Position numbers and translations under genes: made by a program
Shown here: positions 60,219 to 64,000 of the stretch, in pieces
How the letters are laid out: the number at the start of each line of letters is the position of its first letter
Numbering within the stretch: position 1 is the stretch's first letter
The notes under the pieces: generated by a model
What the model was told of the DNA's origin: nothing
Databases searched by the model: none
The model's input: the letters and a program-made list of their open reading frames with translations, nothing else
Origin: an uncultured Schlesneria sp.
Lineage (GTDB): Bacteria > Planctomycetota > Planctomycetia > Planctomycetales > Planctomycetaceae
Direction: 5' to 3'
Length of the DNA: 64,000 nucleotides
NCBI GenBank assembly: GCA_903834925.1
Contig: CAILLA010000125.1
Span: 1 to 64,000, forward strand

Positions 60219-61169
60219 ATGAAATCACCCATGAATCCAATCGGTCATTTTCCACTGAAAACCAATACACAAGTTGTGGTTGGGTCTTTAGGTCATTCAA
60301 GCCCAACGATTAGCACACGGATTTCTGCGGACGTCCCATTTCTCAATCACCGGCTTCTCGGAACCTTTCGCCTCTCGCTCGTGATTGGCGGATTATTGAT
60401 GGCAAGTGGAGTTTACCATCTTGTTTTGTTGTGGGTTACGGATTCAGACTGGTCTGGACCGGTGTCACTTCGCAAGCCAGGTCTCTTTGGCGTTTCTGCC
60501 GGATTGACCGTCTGGTCGATCGCCTGGGTTTTGACCCAACTCGTTCCGCGCCAAAAAGACTCCCTTTTTTCTAGTCTGATGTCGATCGGTCTTTTGGTCG
60601 AAGTTGGATTGATTACGGTTCAACAGTGGCGAGGTGTTCCCTCACACTTCAATCGTTCGACAGCACTCGACGCATCGATCGAGTCGGCGATGCTTGGACT
60701 GATCCTTCTTGTCACAGCAGGAATTGCCTGGCTTTGCCTTCGATCACGCCATCTTTTGCCGATGCCTGAGTCTCGTTCGATCTCCATCCGTGCGGGCCTG
60801 TGGTTACTTTTGGTTTCCTGTGGTTTGGGATTTTTGATCACGATTGCAGCTCAAATCAATCTTGCCGCTGGGCACTCACCCGAGATTTGGCGTCAAGCAG
60901 GTGTTCTGAAATACCCGCATGGTGCCGTACTGCATGCGATTCAGGCTCTGCCGCTATTATCGCTGTTGCTTCAAAGTTTGCGTGTATCCCGCGCCGCGTT
61001 TCTGCTTCGATTAGCGGCGGCCTCCCAAATCCTGTTCCTGATACACGCTCTATGGCAAACGCTGAGTGGTCGTGCGAGATTGGACATTGATCTGACTGGC
61101 ATCGCAGTGCTGGCTTTAGCCGGGTTGTTGATTGTTCTTATCGGTAAAATCCGACCTTTTGCGGCGTGA
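60219..61169 (+). CDS. polytopic membrane protein, unknown function
   Basis: About 316 residues with seven to eight predicted membrane helices (FRLSLVIGGLLMASGVYHLV, then GLTVWSIAWVLTQLVP, MLGLILLVTAGIAWLCL, LWLLLVSCGLGFLITIAA and others). WSGPVSLRKPGLFGVSAGLT and LKYPHGAVLHAIQALPLLSL are the most distinctive blocks and contain a conserved-looking His and Pro. The start is uncertain: 60219 is the best ATG, but no ribosome-binding site is clear, and an in-frame TTG exists at 60141. It overlaps the convergent ThuA-like gene by 32 bp. Confidence 0.75.
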   Translation: MKSPMNPIGHFPLKTNTQVVVGSLGHSSPTISTRISADVPFLNHRLLGTFRLSLVIGGLLMASGVYHLVLLWVTDSDWSGPVSLRKPGLFGVSAGLTVWSIAWVLTQLVPRQKDSLFSSLMSIGLLVEVGLITVQQWRGVPSHFNRSTALDASIESAMLGLILLVTAGIAWLCLRSRHLLPMPESRSISIRAGLWLLLVSCGLGFLITIAAQINLAAGHSPEIWRQAGVLKYPHGAVLHAIQALPLLSLLLQSLRVSRAAFLLRLAAASQILFLIHALWQTLSGRARLDIDLTGIAVLALAGLLIVLIGKIRPFAA

Positions 61170-62199
61170 TCTTCAATTTCTTGTAATCAAATCCGCTTTC
61201 AGGCGGTGTGTATTCGCTAACGATTTGCATGTTGGATTTCGGGTCGATCGCAGTCTCCATTTGCAGGCACCAGTAGACGGCATTCAGGACTAAGCGACGA
61301 AGTCCTTCACTCTGAAAATCCTGGGCGCTTCCCATCGTGACATGGAAAACGCGTGACGTGAGTCCTGTGTTTCCAGTCCAGTTTTTGACCCATGCGACAG
61401 GTAGCGGAGCAAGTTCTGGATTCACGGGGTCGTCGTGTTGACGTCCGATTAACGGTTGTCCGTCGACTAATGGTGTGCAGTCCTCGGGCAGTTGGCCTCC
61501 TTCTTTGAAAGTTCGATAAACATCGGAAGTCCCCCAGATGTCATTAACGCCAGTCAGGACTGGATGACTTTTGTTCTGTTCGACAATGATTCCACGAGTG
61601 GAATCCTGCTGCCAGCGTCCGTGATGGTTTCGGAATGATCCACCGAGAACGTGTTCACCAAAGTCGATTCTTTTGTTGTCTTTACGATAATCGAAATCGA
61701 TGAACCCATGATTCGCAGTACGGATACCAATGATCGGTTTCCCGGAATCCAGATAACGATAAATATGCTGAAATTGTCCTGGCGGTAGAGTAATGAGTCG
61801 GCTGAACAGGATCATCAGGTCGCATTTTTCGAGATACTCGAGACCGGGGATGTTGTGTGTGACCGACTTGTCCTCCCACCGGATTTTTTGAGTCGGATCA
61901 ACCTCGTTGTTCAGATTCAAACTGAAGAGGACGGTGCAGTGAAATCCGTGATGCTTTGAAAGCAATTTGGCCAGCATGGGCATCGAATATTCACTGCGGT
62001 ATTCCTGATCGGCAGCAATCAGAATGATGTGCTTCCCTTTACCGGGGCCATCCTCACCAGGGTACGTCAGCCAGAGTGCACTTTCGGGGACTGGATGGTC
62101 CGACGCGTGCAACACCGTCGTGATTTGTGAAGATGCAGCCAGGATCACCAGAAACAAATCAAATCGGAAGATCAGGGGACAATTCAAGTTAATCTGCAA
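61138..62199 (-). CDS. secreted ThuA-like protein
   Basis: A 353-residue exported protein with a signal peptide (to about residue 32) and a ThuA-like, class-I-glutamine-amidotransferase-fold domain: HIILIAADQEYRSEYSMPML, CDLMILFSRLITLPPGQF, YLDSGKPIIGIRTANHGF and the C-terminal RVFHVTMGSAQDF with RRLVLNAVYWCL. Planctomycetes have many of these next to sorbosone-dehydrogenase-like and PSD1-type genes and they are suspected to act in sugar turnover. No cysteine nucleophile is seen at the usual position. Confidence 0.88.
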   Translation of the reverse strand: MQINLNCPLIFRFDLFLVILAASSQITTVLHASDHPVPESALWLTYPGEDGPGKGKHIILIAADQEYRSEYSMPMLAKLLSKHHGFHCTVLFSLNLNNEVDPTQKIRWEDKSVTHNIPGLEYLEKCDLMILFSRLITLPPGQFQHIYRYLDSGKPIIGIRTANHGFIDFDYRKDNKRIDFGEHVLGGSFRNHHGRWQQDSTRGIIVEQNKSHPVLTGVNDIWGTSDVYRTFKEGGQLPEDCTPLVDGQPLIGRQHDDPVNPELAPLPVAWVKNWTGNTGLTSRVFHVTMGSAQDFQSEGLRRLVLNAVYWCLQMETAIDPKSNMQIVSEYTPPESGFDYKKLKITPQKVGFYR

Positions 62200-62622
62200 T
62201 TTGACACCTACGTTTTAGAACGAGCGGACTTCCATGATTTCTCGTCGATTCCCTTCGGTAATGGATTGGAATGCAATGTCGCGAACGAATTTGATAAACT
62301 CAACCGATGATGCCCGTAGTTTTGGAAAAAAAGATCTCCTTTTATGAAAAGAGTCGGTACGAGTTAACCAAGTCGATCGTATCTGAACCTCCAGAAGAAT
62401 GGACTATTGCTCAGATCGAAAAGCGGCAAAACATTCTCGCCCAACGCGCTGTCCATCTTTGGCGATCGGATTTTGCCTAGGAAAATCGGCTCCAATTTCT
62501 CGGGAACGGACGTTTTCTGCGACAATAAAAGAATTGTCGAATTTGATCGTGCGAGCGATGTCATTCAACAACCAAATCAGTCGAATTCAATTGAGCGCTT
62601 TATTGCACGTTTGAAAGCGTAC
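62200..62622. other. intergenic, no gene seen
   Basis: A 423-bp gap between two minus-strand genes. Short open frames exist on both strands, but none has a start signal or recognisable content. No palindrome or repeat from the other families is present. Confidence 0.5.
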
Positions 62623-64000
62623 CTACCTCCTTGGAATCTCATTTACGGTGTAATACGCATTTCGATGAAGGAGTTCATCCCCGTCGCAAGAACGCAGAAT
62701 TCCTAAATCGAATTCATAGACAAATCCCTGTTTGAGGTTTTCCAGAACAATGTTCGCCGAGAGTCCGTCGTCCGCCAGTGAGACACTTTTCACGGCAGAC
62801 TTGAACCGATCGACTTCCGGACCACCGTATCCACCGTGGTAAGGATGCGTAAACGCCGATATCGCATACGAGTCTGACAAACTCCCCGTTGCGCGATCGA
62901 CAGGCTTGGTAAACGTAACCTTGAATCCGTCTGGTTCGATCGTGATCCGGTTGATCTCGAATGGCAACTTGCCACTCCAATCGACGCGTTCAAGGGCGAA
63001 CGGTTTGATCCCTCGAACTGGCCATCCGCGATTTGTCCCTCCGCAAAGTAATTTTCCTTCTGGTGAAAATTCGACGTTCAGAATGCCCGTCGAAAGTCCT
63101 TCGCGAAATGGATAACAGGCCCCCTGCCAGACTCCGTTGATTTGCTCTGTCGTCGCACGCATCAGGATTGAAAGCGTGTAATCTCCGAGAAACATCTGGT
63201 TTTCAAATGGACCAAATTTGCCCTGAGTTTTGTTGACCGTGAACGCCGTAATTGACCTTCCCATTCGTATGTAAGGAAAGATCACTGCGTAGGGGACAAG
63301 TTGTTTCACGTGCTTACGCTCGGTGGCAATTCGAGTCCCTGATTTCGGAGATTCTGGAACCGGCCCGAGTTCCGGTGCGAACTTGTACCATTCAAAACTG
63401 GCGGGGTGACCGTGAAAACTGTTTGGCGACACCGCTTTCAAACTGCATGAACAATTCCAAGGTCCCTGGCTTTCGACATAAAACAGCGACCCGTGTTCAT
63501 CGAAGCCGATCCCACCCGGACTACGCAGGCCGCTCGCAAACGCGGTCGTTTTTCCGTCTCGCGCAATCTTCATGATGAAGCCTCGGTTCAAGGCATGCGA
63601 ATAGTAAGATTCTGACAGCCCGAGCGCCACGAACTGGTTTCCATCGGCGTCAAGTTTCGAGCCAAACGCGTACTCGTGGTAATTGGCATAACCCCAGCCA
63701 TCCGAGATCGTCTCAAACCGATCGGCGACCCCGTCATTGTCAGTATCAACGACGCGAGTCAACTCGCAGCTTTGAGTCACGCGGAACGCGTTCTCTTTCC
63801 AGGTGAGACCAAAAATCTCATCCAGGCCCGACGCGAATAAATGAAAGGATGGAGTTGGTTTTGCTCCATCGATGCCGTCGATCAAAAAGATCTCTCCGTG
63901 TCGAGTTCCGACAGCGATGCGCCGATCCGGTAATACCGCAAAGGCACCAGCTTCAATGACCGTGTCGGGCGGAAGCGGAATGTTGACGATGGGATAAAAT
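62623..64000 (-). CDS. propeller dehydrogenase-like protein, 5' end outside window
   Basis: The frame is open to the right edge; codons upstream of 63885 read naturally (VNIPLPPDTVIEAGAFAVLP, then VGTRHGEIFLIDG), so the gene starts beyond 64000. The visible 459 residues form a beta-propeller of the soluble glucose/sorbosone dehydrogenase type: LFASGLDEIFGLTWKENAF, TDNDGVADRFETISDGWGY, GLRSPGGIGFDEHGSLFYVE and FLGDYTLSILMRA. The last 110 residues look like a separate beta domain (DGFKVTFTKPVDRATGSLSD). Such large secreted dehydrogenase-like proteins are frequent in planctomycetes and often lie near ThuA-like genes, as here. Confidence 0.85.
   Translation of the reverse strand, partial: FYPIVNIPLPPDTVIEAGAFAVLPDRRIAVGTRHGEIFLIDGIDGAKPTPSFHLFASGLDEIFGLTWKENAFRVTQSCELTRVVDTDNDGVADRFETISDGWGYANYHEYAFGSKLDADGNQFVALGLSESYYSHALNRGFIMKIARDGKTTAFASGLRSPGGIGFDEHGSLFYVESQGPWNCSCSLKAVSPNSFHGHPASFEWYKFAPELGPVPESPKSGTRIATERKHVKQLVPYAVIFPYIRMGRSITAFTVNKTQGKFGPFENQMFLGDYTLSILMRATTEQINGVWQGACYPFREGLSTGILNVEFSPEGKLLCGGTNRGWPVRGIKPFALERVDWSGKLPFEINRITIEPDGFKVTFTKPVDRATGSLSDSYAISAFTHPYHGGYGGPEVDRFKSAVKSVSLADDGLSANIVLENLKQGFVYEFDLGILRSCDGDELLHRNAYYTVNEIPRR

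Overview
The window reads as chromosome from a planctomycete. The evidence is a DUF1501 protein next to a PSCyt1/DUF1549/DUF1553 cytochrome protein, a formylglycine sulfatase, a large surface protein with an N-terminal LEPR export motif, a Ser-Asp-rich HTH-membrane protein, ThuA-like and MauG-like secreted proteins, and many short GC-rich palindromes scattered between genes. The closest genus cannot be decided by reading; a relative of Schlesneria, Planctomicrobium or Gimesia is plausible. No rRNA, tRNA, CRISPR array or intact transposase was seen.

Layout. 1-4.8 kb holds a 65-bp tandem repeat, a sulfatase, a secreted helical protein, a Uma2-type protein and a small secreted protein. 4.8-21.2 kb is an accessory, repeat-rich island. 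It contains broken genes (YncE-like, DUF1016/YhcG-like, RAYT transposase), a nucleotidyltransferase, a PD-(D/E)XK nuclease, a 1126-residue TIR-membrane-propeller protein facing a truncated TIR gene, two adjacent DUF4365-like nuclease-fold genes, a degraded PIN toxin with its small partner, and an ankyrin operon with a frameshift. Two families of long direct repeats separate these genes: a 220-420 bp element in four copies at 5.3-9.1 kb, and a 200-320 bp element derived from the 3' end of an aldo/keto reductase gene in three copies at 14.4-17.5 kb. In both cases minus-strand genes end close to a repeat, which gives a cassette-like layout.

21.2-41.1 kb is mostly core or lineage-typical: an M61-like peptidase, a leucine-rich-repeat protein, the Ser-Asp repeat protein, enolase, sigma factor RpoD and primase DnaG (dnaG-rpoD order, as in the macromolecular-synthesis operon), a TPR protein, the DUF1501/PSD1 pair, a truncated haemoglobin and an M20-type peptidase. 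41.1-46.1 kb has a decayed element-associated gene and a 3.46-kb surface-repeat gene broken by a perfect 18-bp palindrome plus a TGG-to-TGA change. 46.1-64 kb has a di-haem oxidoreductase, a DUF2339/DUF3999 pair, an operon of a PDZ/S41-like protein with a propeller-dihaem cytochrome protein, a bestrophin-like DUF4239 protein, a GH13 enzyme, a double FAS1 protein, membrane proteins, a ThuA-like protein and a partial propeller dehydrogenase that runs off the right end.

The themes worth following are the repeat-delimited array of defence-type genes, the recurring pattern of genes that keep both ends but have lost the middle, and the palindrome that broke the surface-repeat gene. All function calls rest on motif reading by eye; no database search was run.
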